Below, piece after piece: positions 7,684 through 14,459 of a stretch of 18,585 nt of DNA. Source of the DNA: an uncultured Lachnospiraceae bacterium (GTDB taxonomy: Bacteria; Bacillota; Clostridia; Lachnospirales; Lachnospiraceae). The notes beneath the pieces are model-generated. The model did not search any database. It saw only the letters and a program-made list of their open reading frames with translations, and was not told the origin of the DNA. Numbering within the stretch: position 1 is the stretch's first letter; each line of letters starts with the position of its first letter. Location: contig CAJUCN010000037.1 of the NCBI GenBank assembly GCA_910585005.1, forward strand, positions 1 to 18,585, given 5' to 3'. Both the position numbers and the translations under genes were made by a program.

Positions 7684-8303
7684 GCTGTTTCCTCCCTGGC
7701 GGCTTCGCCCTTCTCTGTCACCCTGCTCGCCCACATGTCTGCAAAATGCAACAGCAGGTACAGCGGCGTCTCTTTTCCTGAAATCTGATATTTAAAATTT
7801 CCATAGAGCCCATTGTGCCAGAGGATTGCAAGTTCCTCTTCCTCTGTAAGGCTGATATATTTTGAGGCGATCTTAACTGACCTGATTTCATGATCCACTG
7901 CCGACAGTTCATCATTCACTTTAAAAGGCTTGCTGGGTGACTGGTATGGCTCCGGCTCAGGGTTTGCCTTGGTCGCCCTTCCCTTAAGCATGTTGGGTAT
8001 ATAGCCGGGCTTTCCATAATCGCCGCACTTCCCAAGATCGTGAAGCAGCGCACAGATGTAAATTGCGTCCTGGTCCTCTTTAGACAGCCCATCCCGGCCA
8101 TTGCAGAGCAGAAATGACATGTCCTGCATAATCCCAAGCACATTTAAACTATGTTCTGCAAGCCCTCCTTCTTTCGCCAGATGGTTCCCGCCGCTGCATG
8201 GCATCTGGTAAAATCCGTTTTCCTCCATCCATGCAAGAAGTTTGTCCATGCCTTCCCGTCTGATGGGCATCAATAAATTCTCTATCCTTTCTTTCCGTTC
8301 CAT
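7680..8303 (-). CDS. HD-domain phosphohydrolase-like protein of the phage early region
   Basis: The protein has 207 aa. HD metal ligands are visible in order: His51 (GLAEHSLNV), His88-Asp89 (CALLHDLGK), His138 (AVDHEIRS), His163 (AILWHNGLY) and Asp189 (LHFADMWASR). This complete set predicts a metal-dependent phosphohydrolase, possibly acting on nucleotides, but the substrate cannot be told. HD proteins recur in early regions of clostridial prophages. The start at 8303 lies inside the end of a 50-aa ORF after GAAAGGGAGG, and the end overlaps the Rad52-like gene by ATGA, so the two should be co-translated. Confidence 0.8.
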   Translation of the reverse strand: MERKERIENLLMPIRREGMDKLLAWMEENGFYQMPCSGGNHLAKEGGLAEHSLNVLGIMQDMSFLLCNGRDGLSKEDQDAIYICALLHDLGKCGDYGKPGYIPNMLKGRATKANPEPEPYQSPSKPFKVNDELSAVDHEIRSVKIASKYISLTEEEELAILWHNGLYGNFKYQISGKETPLYLLLHFADMWASRVTEKGEAAREETA

Positions 8304-8434
8304 CTGTTTTCCTCCCTTTCTTCCTGTTCATAGGCCTGTCTTTCCCTTCTCAGACGGTTACCGGAAGGGACGCCATACTCAATTTCGTTCCGGCAGCTAT
8401 CAACCGCCATGCTGTTTTCGGTCTGCACTGTCAT
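8282..8434 (-). CDS. Small phage early ORF, 50 aa
   Basis: The ORF begins MTVQTENSMAVDSCRNE and ends in a very charged, Arg/Glu-rich tail that overlaps the start of the HD gene by 22 bases. The ATG lies one base past the stop of the preceding 80-aa gene, whose final codons carry the GAGGAGG ribosome site. No function is recognised. The packing of stops, starts and Shine-Dalgarno sites supports translation. Confidence 0.55.
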   Translation of the reverse strand: MTVQTENSMAVDSCRNEIEYGVPSGNRLRRERQAYEQEEREENRWNGKKG

Positions 8435-8435
8435 G

Positions 8436-8678
8436 TCATACCTCCTCACTGATGTGTATGGATATCAATGACCTTGCGTTACTGTCGGCCCTGCTATACA
8501 CCCATTCAGAATCATGCACGTTAAAGTTAAAGTATCCGTCCGTGCTTACTGCCATGGAAGTTAGGCAGTTAATGTTATGTTTTTTTAGCGCTGTTTCCAT
8601 GCTTTTTAAGACCGGCTTCATGTCCTTTGCCAGCTCCTTAAATTCTTCCATGCTGATTTCTTTTTCCAATCCCTTCAT
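8436..8678 (-). CDS. Small phage early protein, 80 aa
   Basis: The ATG at 8678 is preferred because AAGGAGAGG lies just before it. It starts MKGLEKEISMEEFKELA, a charged helix, followed by a beta-rich C-terminal half (GYFNFNVHDSEW). The frame stays open upstream to a GTG at 8789, which would add a hydrophobic N-terminal segment (VFLMGCTMFAIYM) and a basic stretch. The GTG also has a possible AGGAAGG site, so a longer membrane-anchored form cannot be excluded. No function is recognised. Confidence 0.6.
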   Translation of the reverse strand: MKGLEKEISMEEFKELAKDMKPVLKSMETALKKHNINCLTSMAVSTDGYFNFNVHDSEWVYSRADSNARSLISIHISEEV

Positions 8679-8812
8679 TTTCCTCTCCTTCCTGTAAGAT
8701 TTTCTGTTTCTCCGGCAGGGAATGTTTTCTGCCTTCATATATATAGCAAACATTGTACAGCCCATAAGGAATACGATGATTGCATTCACCGGGCTTGTCC
8801 TTCCTGACCGGC

Positions 8813-8962
8813 TTATGCCGGTTCTCTTTCGGTGCCTTTTTCTACCGGCCTGACCTTAATGCTTTTAACCTCTGCTCCTATCTGGTCCGCATACAGCATG
8901 ACTAATAGATTTTTCATGTAGCTGAAACGTTCATCTGTTACTTCCATATCAAATTCTGTCAT
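8813..8962 (-). CDS. Small phage early ORF, 49 aa
   Basis: The ORF begins MTEFDMEVTDERFSYMKN and ends KGTEREPA. An AAAGGCGG ribosome site precedes the ATG. The peptide is soluble, acidic at the start and basic near the end. It is the second or third ORF after the Cro-like gene in the leftward early transcript. Function unknown. Confidence 0.5.
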   Translation of the reverse strand: MTEFDMEVTDERFSYMKNLLVMLYADQIGAEVKSIKVRPVEKGTEREPA

Positions 8963-9047
8963 AAAGCCACCGCCTTTCTATAAATCCTATGCCATACCGG
9001 TTGTACACCTTTCCTGACCGCCCAATATCATTATTTAAGCCATTCAT
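8949..9047 (-). CDS. Possible tiny ORF, 32 aa
   Basis: The ORF begins MNGLNNDIGRSGKVYNRYG. Its ATG follows GGAG with a 10-base spacer, and its stop overlaps the start of the 49-aa gene by 14 bases. Position in the early operon is the only real support; it could be spurious. Confidence 0.3.
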   Translation of the reverse strand: MNGLNNDIGRSGKVYNRYGIGFIERRWLYDRI

Positions 9048-9080
9048 AAGTATAAGGCTCCGCGCGCTTTCACATCCCCC

Positions 9081-9305
9081 TCACATCACTTTCTTTTCCT
9101 TATTCGCAAAATCCATTGGATCCACGTTAAGGAACTTACAAACCGCAATAAATTCCTTTGCTTTCAATTCTCTGTTTCTATCCTTATTCAAAAGACTGTC
9201 ATATAACGCCATATAAGGAATCCCGGTATCTTTGGAAACTTTGGTTAAATTAATACCCATTTTTTTAATATAAGTAGAAACATTCATTGTAAGATCGTCC
9301 AACAT
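9081..9305 (-). CDS. Cro-like helix-turn-helix regulator
   Basis: The protein has 74 aa from the ATG at 9305, which has GAGAGG upstream; an in-frame GTG two codons earlier is less well placed. An HTH is visible (NLTKVSKDTGIPYMALYDSL, about residues 20-40), followed by LKAKEFIAVCKFLNVDPMDF, the usual tail of small phage XRE regulators. It is divergent from the CI-type repressor across 146 bp holding overlapping promoters and inverted repeats. It should repress the lysogenic promoter and allow early lytic transcription leftward. Confidence 0.75.
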   Translation of the reverse strand: MLDDLTMNVSTYIKKMGINLTKVSKDTGIPYMALYDSLLNKDRNRELKAKEFIAVCKFLNVDPMDFANKEKKVM

Positions 9306-9318
9306 TATCACCTCTCTG

Positions 9319-9337
9319 ATAACAAATATTTTGTTAT
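9319..9337. promoter_or_regulatory. Operator-like palindrome in the genetic switch
   Basis: ATAACAAATATTTTGTTAT has perfect 8-bp arms around 3 bases. It lies just upstream of the Cro-like gene, over or just after the predicted leftward transcription start, where a repressor would block early transcription. Confidence 0.6.
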
Positions 9338-9341
9338 ATTT

Positions 9342-9370
9342 AAAATAATACCATTAATATTGTTTGTCAA
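9342..9370 (-). promoter_or_regulatory. Leftward early (lytic) promoter
   Basis: On the minus strand TTGACA (9370-9365) is followed after 17 bases by TATTTT (9347-9342). It would drive the Cro-like gene and the early operon. The -35 box overlaps an imperfect inverted repeat (TTGTCAA at 9364-9370 and TTAACAA at 9377-9383). Confidence 0.6.
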
Positions 9371-9400
9371 TACCATTTAACAAATTTTTTAGTATTTTTA

Positions 9401-9428
9401 TTGACATAATAAAATTATTCGTTATAAT
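9401..9428 (+). promoter_or_regulatory. Rightward repressor (lysogenic) promoter
   Basis: TTGACA (9401-9406), 16 bases, TATAAT (9423-9428), about 25 bp before the repressor ATG. The -10 box is embedded in a second palindrome, TCGTTAT-N7-ATAACGA (9419-9439), sharing the GTTAT/ATAAC half-site with the palindrome at 9319-9337. Confidence 0.7.
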
Positions 9429-9451
9429 AAAAATAACGAGAGGTAAATAAT

Positions 9452-9922
9452 ATGAAAAAAGATTTTGCAGAAACATTAAAAGAAATGAGAATAAGAGCTG
9501 GATACTCGCAAAAGGAAGTATATGAAATGTTTAATATACGCCAGTCCACTTTTAGCGCCTGGGAAACCGGGAGGGCAGAACCATCTGCGGATATGCTGCT
9601 TAAATTATGTAAGTTATATCATGTAAAAGATATCTTTTCTGCATTTGGTTATAATGGCTACAATGAAGATGGAAGTATTCAGTTAAATCTAAAAGAAATA
9701 GAGCACATAGAAAAATACCGGTCACTAGACCCGCACGGAAAAGAAATGGTAGATTTCACTCTCCTAAAGGAATGGGAACGCTCAACGGCAGAACAAAAAG
9801 TCACTCCGATACCGCTTAAAGATGAGGCTGCATATTATGTCAATGCCGCACACCCCATTGAAGGCGCATCAGAAGAGGACAAAAAGTTTGATGAAGATAT
9901 TATGCATGATGAAAACTTTTAG
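9452..9922 (+). CDS. CI-type XRE-family phage repressor
   Basis: The protein has 156 aa. The N-terminal HTH_3 domain (about residues 8-62) shows SQKEVYEMFNIRQSTFSAWE and GRAEPSADMLLKLCKLYHV. The C-terminal part is short and acidic, without a LexA/S24 Ser-Lys autoprotease domain. Inactivation therefore probably depends on the ImmA-like protease next door, as in ICEBs1 ImmR/ImmA; this is inferred from context. GAGAGG precedes the ATG. It should hold the early promoter off through operators in the 9306-9451 region. Confidence 0.85.
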   Translation: MKKDFAETLKEMRIRAGYSQKEVYEMFNIRQSTFSAWETGRAEPSADMLLKLCKLYHVKDIFSAFGYNGYNEDGSIQLNLKEIEHIEKYRSLDPHGKEMVDFTLLKEWERSTAEQKVTPIPLKDEAAYYVNAAHPIEGASEEDKKFDEDIMHDENF

Positions 9923-9975
9923 TCCGTTTTATAGGACACAAAATCTGTTACTATTTTGTAAAAGGGGATGATGCT

Positions 9976-10434
9976 TTGATTACATATGAAGATATTCTTT
10001 TAGAAGCAGATGCTAATAACTTAATAACTAAAGAAAAGTCTCTCCGTGCTCATAAAGGACGCATCATGGGAAACCGTATTGCAATAAATGATAAACTAAC
10101 CGAGACTGAAAAGAAATGCGTTATGGCAGAAGAACTAGGCCATTATTACACTGGATATGGGGATATTTTAGATCAGTCCACAGTGACTGGCAGAAAGCAA
10201 GAACTTCATGGAAGAATCTATGCATATAATAAACTTGTTGGTCTTATGGGTATCGTGAATGCTTATAAAAACCATTGTACAAGTATTTCAGAATCAGCAG
10301 AATTTCTTGATGTAACAGAGGAATTTCTAAATGATGCTTTAAACCACTACAAAAGTAAATACGGAAAGCATACGGTTATTGACAGCTATATTATATTTTT
10401 TGAGCCCTGTATTGCTGTACTGGAAATGATATAA
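9976..10434 (+). CDS. ImmA/IrrE-family (DUF955) protease-like protein
   Basis: The protein has 152 aa, starting at TTG (9976) nine bases after AAAGGGG; the ATGs just upstream are in another frame and stop at once. The metallopeptidase helix reads MAEELGHYYTGYGDILDQS. The second His and Glu of the family motif are there, but the first metal His of HExxH is Glu, so the motif is ExxxH. This variant is, to my memory, common in clostridial prophage ImmA-like proteins, and whether it retains activity is uncertain. Downstream coupling to a CI-type repressor predicts a role in repressor cleavage on induction. Confidence 0.8.
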   Translation: MITYEDILLEADANNLITKEKSLRAHKGRIMGNRIAINDKLTETEKKCVMAEELGHYYTGYGDILDQSTVTGRKQELHGRIYAYNKLVGLMGIVNAYKNHCTSISESAEFLDVTEEFLNDALNHYKSKYGKHTVIDSYIIFFEPCIAVLEMI

Positions 10435-10435
10435 T

Positions 10436-10449
10436 TAACGATAAAACCG
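10436..10449 (+). repeat. Imperfect 14-bp direct repeat, left copy
   Basis: TAACGATAAAACCG here and TAACGATTAAACCG at 11272-11285 match in 13 of 14 bases and flank the cargo gene on both sides. They could be a trace of cassette insertion or chance in AT-rich DNA. Confidence 0.4.
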
Positions 10450-10493
10450 ATTAACGCTTTATGTGAAAACAAAAGAAAAAGGGGGGATTCACC

Positions 10494-11246
10494 ATGAATA
10501 ATTTATTTCTTTTACTATTTTGCATAAGTTTATTATGCATTCCGATTTTTTTGTTGTGGGCGTTCATAAATTTGCTCCGAAAGAAACCAGCTAAAAAACG
10601 TTTTACATTGGCCGGTATATCTGCTTTAGCATTAATAACCAGTACCGTTGGCTTTGGATTCACAATGGAAAATACTCCATCTAATGAATCAATTAATATG
10701 GTGTCTGAAAGTCCTGCTGTCGTAACACAATCTCCTACACTACAACCTACAATTGCCCCTACTGCTACGTCTACTGTTTGTCCCACTGCTACACCAGCTC
10801 CCACTAAGACACCAACTCCAACACCCACTAATTCACCCACACCTTTACCTACAGAATCTCCAACGCCACAGCCTACAGAAAAGCCACAGCCTACACTATC
10901 ACCCATTGAAACACCAGAGCCTCAACCGGAAGCGGTATCAAAACCTCAAGCTGCTACAGAGTCCGGTTCACAATCCGTATCTGCATCTGAAACACAGTCA
11001 GATATTACATCTTCTAACGGAAGTTCAGGATCCGGTTCAAATGGAAATAATTTTAATACTTATGACAATCCGGAACAACAGCAAACTACGGATGCTTATG
11101 TGTTGAACACCAGCAGACACAAAATACACTATCCTTCCTGTTCTTCTGTTGCTAAAATAGCACAAAAAAATTATGCAACTTCTAATTCCTCAGTCGCAGA
11201 ATTAGAAGCACAAGGTTATACGACTTGTGGAAATTGCTTTAAATAA
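10494..11246 (+). CDS. Membrane-anchored Pro/Thr-rich protein with C-terminal Ada-like Cys domain (prophage cargo)
   Basis: The protein has 250 aa with a GGGGGG site before the ATG. It has two N-terminal hydrophobic segments (about 3-27 and 38-56) separated by a basic stretch (RKKPAKKR). Then comes a low-complexity Pro/Thr/Ser linker of about 75 residues with repeats such as PTPTPTNSPTPLPTESPTPQ, and a Ser/Gly/Asn stretch. The C-terminal 48 residues form a compact module, YVLNTSRHKIHYPSCSSV to TTCGNCFK. It resembles the Ada-type metal-binding module also found at the C-terminus of some secreted nucleases and cell-surface proteins (Cys, then CGNC). The linker suggests it crosses a cell wall. 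It sits between ImmA and the integrase, where lysogenic-conversion genes are often found. Function unknown. Confidence 0.75.
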   Translation: MNNLFLLLFCISLLCIPIFLLWAFINLLRKKPAKKRFTLAGISALALITSTVGFGFTMENTPSNESINMVSESPAVVTQSPTLQPTIAPTATSTVCPTATPAPTKTPTPTPTNSPTPLPTESPTPQPTEKPQPTLSPIETPEPQPEAVSKPQAATESGSQSVSASETQSDITSSNGSSGSGSNGNNFNTYDNPEQQQTTDAYVLNTSRHKIHYPSCSSVAKIAQKNYATSNSSVAELEAQGYTTCGNCFK

Positions 11247-11271
11247 TTATTTAACCATTGTACCATTCAAA

Positions 11272-11285
11272 TAACGATTAAACCG
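11272..11285 (+). repeat. Imperfect 14-bp direct repeat, right copy
   Basis: Right-hand partner of the repeat at 10436-10449, one mismatch, located 25 bp after the cargo gene stop. Confidence 0.4.
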
Positions 11286-11318
11286 CTACGGCGCCATCCC
11301 GGATTCATCGGAAATTAA

Positions 11319-11587
11319 TTTCTCAATTCACTAAAAGGATCGGGGATTACATTGATGCAAAACCCTGACAAAGCGAAAATCTCAGAAAACAGTATGGTGT
11401 AAATTATCAGACTATGGAGAGCTGGTTACGATGTCTCACAGATGTACGCAACCATTGTGCACATTATTCCAAACTATATTACCGGATATTCCCAACCATC
11501 CCTAAAATACCATCATCTTCGGGAACAGCCTGCAAGCGATTATTTTGCTGGCTGTTATTTTTATACCCTCAAATCCATAAGATATAA
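11319..11587 (+). pseudogene. Abi_2-family (AbiD/AbiF-like, HEPN) abortive-infection protein, C-terminal remnant
   Basis: Two frames carry adjacent parts of the C-terminus of an Abi_2 protein. The first reads LMQNPDKAKIS (about 11352-11384). After a frame change in an A-rich run, the second reads YGVNYQTMESWLRCLTDV, then RNHCAHYSKLYYRIFPTIPK (11393-11515). It degenerates toward a stop at 11587. RNHCAH matches the RX4H motif of HEPN ribonucleases. Abi_2 proteins are normally near 300 residues, so the N-terminal two-thirds is gone and no start is present. It lies between the cargo gene and the integrase. This is a dead phage-exclusion gene, not a functional one. Confidence 0.75.
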
Positions 11588-11601
11588 GGGAGGATGATAC
11601 A

Positions 11602-12969
11602 ATGTCCAAAATACCAAGATGTGCAATCTATATCCGTGTCTCCACAGAAGAACAGCACTTAAACGGCTTATCCCTTCCGGCACAAAAGAAAGCTTTAACC
11701 CAATTTGCCGAAAGCAACAATTATAATATAGTAGGCTGCTATGCAGACGAAGGTATTTCAGCCCGTAAACCTATGAAGTACCGCCGTGGGCTTTTGCAGC
11801 TCTTAGAAGACGTAAAACATGACAAAGTTGATATGATCCTTGTCACCAAACTTGACCGCTGGTTCCGTAACATCAAGGACTACAATATCACCGAAGAGAT
11901 CTTACAAGCTCATAACTGTCACTGGAAGACCATCTTTGAAAACTATGATTCTTCCACTGCAAACGGCCAGATGGTAATTAACATCATGCTTTCCGTGAAC
12001 CAGGCGGAATGTGACCGCACGTCAGAACGTATCAGGGCAGTCCTTGACTATAAACGGTCAATCGGAGAAGTGACCAGTGGCATGTGCGCTTGCTACGGAT
12101 ACAAGGTTGTTAATAACCGCCTTGTAAAAGATGAATCTGTAGAACACATTATCAATGATGCATACCAATATTATTTCACCTGTTATTCTATCCGTTCCAC
12201 TCTTTCCTACCTACAAACTAAATATGGAGCTGATGCTCCCAGCCATAACAAGGTAGACCGTCTTTTCAAAAATGAGACTTACGCTGGAAAAGACAAAGAT
12301 AACCTAAAATACTGTGAACCCTACATATCCTTAGACCAGTTCCAGAAAATCAGGGAGATCACTGGAAGCAAGACCTATTCTTCGGGAAACTATGAGCCGT
12401 ACCTATTTAGTTCCCTAATCAAATGCCCTTGGTGCGGAAACAATTACACAGGTTATCGTAAGAAACAAAAATTAAAAAACGGTGGAGAAAGCATTTATAT
12501 CAAATACCGATGCGGAAATAAGTTTGGGCGGCATAGCTGTGCCCACTTTACAGAACATAAAATAGAGGAATACATGCTGACCCATGTTTCCGACCGACTG
12601 GATCAGGAACTTGCTGAAATAAATTTTAACCACAAGCAGCGCCCACACCGGGTTGATGATCCAGAAGCGATACGGACAGAAATGGAACGCCTCAATATCT
12701 TATTCCAAAAGGGACGGATCACAGAACACTATTATGACGAACAGTATGCCATACTTGAAAAGAAACTTACAGACATCCAGGAGTCTTCCAAATGCGTCTC
12801 CCTGGAAAGCTACAGGGATATCATACGCACCTTTAGCGGCAACTGGCAGGATTTGTACCTCAACCTTGACAAATCTCATAAACAGGCCTTCTGGAAGGGC
12901 ACAATCAAAGACATACAGATTGACAAAGAAACCCACCGGATCTGTGGCTTCAATTTTCTAGTAAAATAG
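11602..12969 (+). CDS. int: Large serine recombinase, prophage integrase
   Basis: The protein has 455 aa. The N-terminal resolvase domain has the nucleophile Ser14 in AIYIRVSTEEQ and conserved VTKLDRWFRN (about 81-90) and CDRTSERIR. The recombinase domain spans about 160-260. A zinc ribbon follows with Cys275, Cys278 (CPWCGN), Cys304 and Cys313, then a coiled-coil segment (about 355-400). Length and domain order fit phage large serine integrases, here at the short end. GGGAGG precedes the ATG. It catalyses attP x attB recombination. Its stop is about 7 bases from where host-gene sequence resumes, as expected for an integrase at the end of an integrated element. Confidence 0.93.
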   Translation: MSKIPRCAIYIRVSTEEQHLNGLSLPAQKKALTQFAESNNYNIVGCYADEGISARKPMKYRRGLLQLLEDVKHDKVDMILVTKLDRWFRNIKDYNITEEILQAHNCHWKTIFENYDSSTANGQMVINIMLSVNQAECDRTSERIRAVLDYKRSIGEVTSGMCACYGYKVVNNRLVKDESVEHIINDAYQYYFTCYSIRSTLSYLQTKYGADAPSHNKVDRLFKNETYAGKDKDNLKYCEPYISLDQFQKIREITGSKTYSSGNYEPYLFSSLIKCPWCGNNYTGYRKKQKLKNGGESIYIKYRCGNKFGRHSCAHFTEHKIEEYMLTHVSDRLDQELAEINFNHKQRPHRVDDPEAIRTEMERLNILFQKGRITEHYYDEQYAILEKKLTDIQESSKCVSLESYRDIIRTFSGNWQDLYLNLDKSHKQAFWKGTIKDIQIDKETHRICGFNFLVK

Positions 12970-12995
12970 GAGTAGCAACAATTTTACTCTGTAGA
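12970..12995. other. Probable prophage attachment junction (attL/attR)
   Basis: The phage-to-host transition must fall between the integrase stop (12969) and the first host-like residues (VEFEPHATSLE, from about 12988). The exact crossover cannot be placed, because serine integrases use only a 2-bp identical core and the other end of the prophage is outside the window. Confidence 0.6.
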
Positions 12996-13428
12996 ATTTG
13001 AACCCCACGCTACCTCCTTAGAGGCAAAGGGCGATGGTTATGTAGTCGCTTCCTTAGGCGAAGATTCCGGTTACGTTCCTTATACCGCCTTTAGCGCCAA
13101 AAAAAGCTACCTGGAAAAAAATCCCGAATTAGTTCAATCCTTTACCAATGCACTGCAAAGAGGAATGGACTATGTAGCCTCCCATACGCCGGAAGAGATC
13201 GCCAAAACGATACAACCCCAGTTTAAGGAAACCGACCTGGAAACACTTACCAAGATCATCACCCGCTACTATGAACAAGATACCTGGAAAAACAACCTGG
13301 TTTTTGAGGAAGACGCATTCCAGCTCCTCCAAAATATTTTAGAACAATCTGGCGAACTGCCAGAACGGGTACCCTATGATAAGTTAGTAACCACTGAATT
13401 TGCACAAAAGGCAGCGTCCTCCAAATAG
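12976..13428 (+). pseudogene. ABC-transporter substrate-binding protein (NMT1/SsuA type), 3' part cut off by the prophage
   Basis: An open frame of 150 residues without its own start follows the integrase. VEFEPHATSLEAKGDGYVVA, then NPELVQSFTNALQRGMDYV and EEIAKTIQPQF, match the C-terminal lobe of periplasmic-type binding proteins for nitrate, alkanesulfonate or thiamine-precursor ABC transporters. The missing N-terminal half, with lipoprotein signal and ligand residues, should be at the other prophage end. In-frame ATGs such as 13165 are internal methionines. The gene is therefore disrupted while the prophage is integrated, and excision would restore it. Substrate cannot be told from this part. 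Confidence 0.82.
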
Positions 13429-13457
13429 GCGCCTATTCTCCATCCCAAAGAGAAAAA

Positions 13458-13481
13458 CCCCCGGATCTTGGGATCCGGGGG
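13458..13481. terminator. Strong intrinsic terminator between convergent genes
   Basis: CCCCCGGATC and GATCCGGGGG form a perfect 10-bp stem with a 4-base loop. On the minus strand it is followed by TTTTTCTCTTT, an excellent U-tract for the sigma-factor operon. On the plus strand the tail is only AACGAATTTT, so it serves the binding-protein gene less strongly. Confidence 0.9.
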
Positions 13482-13489
13482 AACGAATT

Positions 13490-13843
13490 TTACCATCGAA
13501 AAGAAACATTCTGTGAATGAACCAAGGCCCAATTCATCATCGCCATAAATATAGAAAAGAAAGTCAATACCACTGTCAGTATCATTGCCGGCACATCATA
13601 GATCACTTTATTTTGCTCCACAACCTTCCCTTCCTCATCCAATATCTCCATATTCCTTTGCCTGTTGCCCAATAGCACCTCGATCCCAAGGCCGATCAGC
13701 ACAATTGGCCAAAACCTCAATATGATCCTGCAATCCAAATTAGGTAAAAATTGCTGTAGCAAAAATATAACACCCGTTATAACCAAAACCATCCCAAAAG
13801 TTACACAACCTACCCTGTGTACCCTGATCGTCTGTCTTCCCAT
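13490..13843 (-). CDS. Small multi-pass membrane protein (LiaI/LiaF N-terminal/DUF5668-like)
   Basis: The protein has 117 aa from the ATG at 13843, with AAAGGAG ten bases upstream; an earlier TTG start is less likely. Hydrophobic segments lie at about 12-34, 42-57 (ILRFWPIVLIGLGIEVLL, a pattern of LiaF-like and DUF5668 membrane repeats) and 85-105. It is last in the ECF sigma operon, just before the strong terminator. Proteins of this type appear in cell-envelope stress operons. The role here is inferred from this context. Confidence 0.7.
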   Translation of the reverse strand: MGRQTIRVHRVGCVTFGMVLVITGVIFLLQQFLPNLDCRIILRFWPIVLIGLGIEVLLGNRQRNMEILDEEGKVVEQNKVIYDVPAMILTVVLTFFSIFMAMMNWALVHSQNVSFRW

Positions 13844-13869
13844 CTGCTTATAGCTCCTTTCCAAACCTG

Positions 13870-14436
13870 CTAAAAACCGGATCCCTCTCCACTATCCTGG
13901 TCGTCGTGTTCCTCAATAAGGGATCTTTCTTTCCCCTTAATCATTTTAACTCCTATATAAATGATGCCCACACCGATCACCAGGCTGGGAATATAATTTC
14001 CAATTCTCCACATCATCCTCGGGATAAATTTGTATGCCTCAGGAAGGATATCCCGAAGCAGGTCTTCTATCGAGTTCCAAAGAAAACAAACCCCAAGGAA
14101 GATCAATACTCCTGCCACCCATTTGTAGTTTTTGTCTATCACAGAGCGGACTCCTGGTATTCCCTCCATCCCCATCAAATAATCATCTTTTACCTGGTCA
14201 AATTCTTCATCCGAAAGCCCTGCAAGATGATTGGCATGGAAAAAACTATAGAACCACACCACTATAGCAATCATAACCAACGCTCCCTGGTATAACCATG
14301 CCGATAGTATGCACACCAGGAAAAACAAAAGCATTAGGCTGACCCCCATTTTCATAAATCCCATGTACATTTCTGCCGCTCCCGGGAGAGCGGAAAAGCA
14401 AAAAGTTAAAAATCTGTTTTTTTTCTTTGTTTTCAT
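13870..14436 (-). CDS. Multi-pass membrane protein in ECF sigma operon
   Basis: The protein has 188 aa starting at the ATG at 14436, because GGAGGAG lies right before it and overlaps an in-frame ATG five codons upstream. A basic N-terminus (KTKKKNRF) is followed by a TM2-like pair of hydrophobic segments (about 12-65), a soluble acidic stretch, and two more membrane segments (about 105-120 and 145-162), the last being LiaF-like (SLVIGVGIIYIGVKMI). It ends in an acidic Asp/Glu/Gly tail. It probably senses or modulates an envelope signal with its operon partners; specific function unknown. Confidence 0.7.
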   Translation of the reverse strand: MKTKKKNRFLTFCFSALPGAAEMYMGFMKMGVSLMLLFFLVCILSAWLYQGALVMIAIVVWFYSFFHANHLAGLSDEEFDQVKDDYLMGMEGIPGVRSVIDKNYKWVAGVLIFLGVCFLWNSIEDLLRDILPEAYKFIPRMMWRIGNYIPSLVIGVGIIYIGVKMIKGKERSLIEEHDDQDSGEGSGF

Positions 14437-14459
14437 GATAAACTCCTCCATAATAAATT

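Noticed and set aside
10451..10906. Minus-strand frame rich in Val-Gly repeats
   Set aside because: It is the mirror of the Pro/Thr-rich repeats of the cargo gene on the plus strand; the repetitive composition keeps several frames open.
10750..10930. Short tandem-like repeats suggesting a CRISPR or minisatellite
   Set aside because: They are degenerate Pro/Thr codon repeats in a coding linker, without constant repeat length or unique spacers.
13165..13428. Independent 87-aa gene
   Set aside because: The frame is continuous upstream to 12976 with clear binding-protein sequence; the ATG is an internal methionine without a ribosome site.
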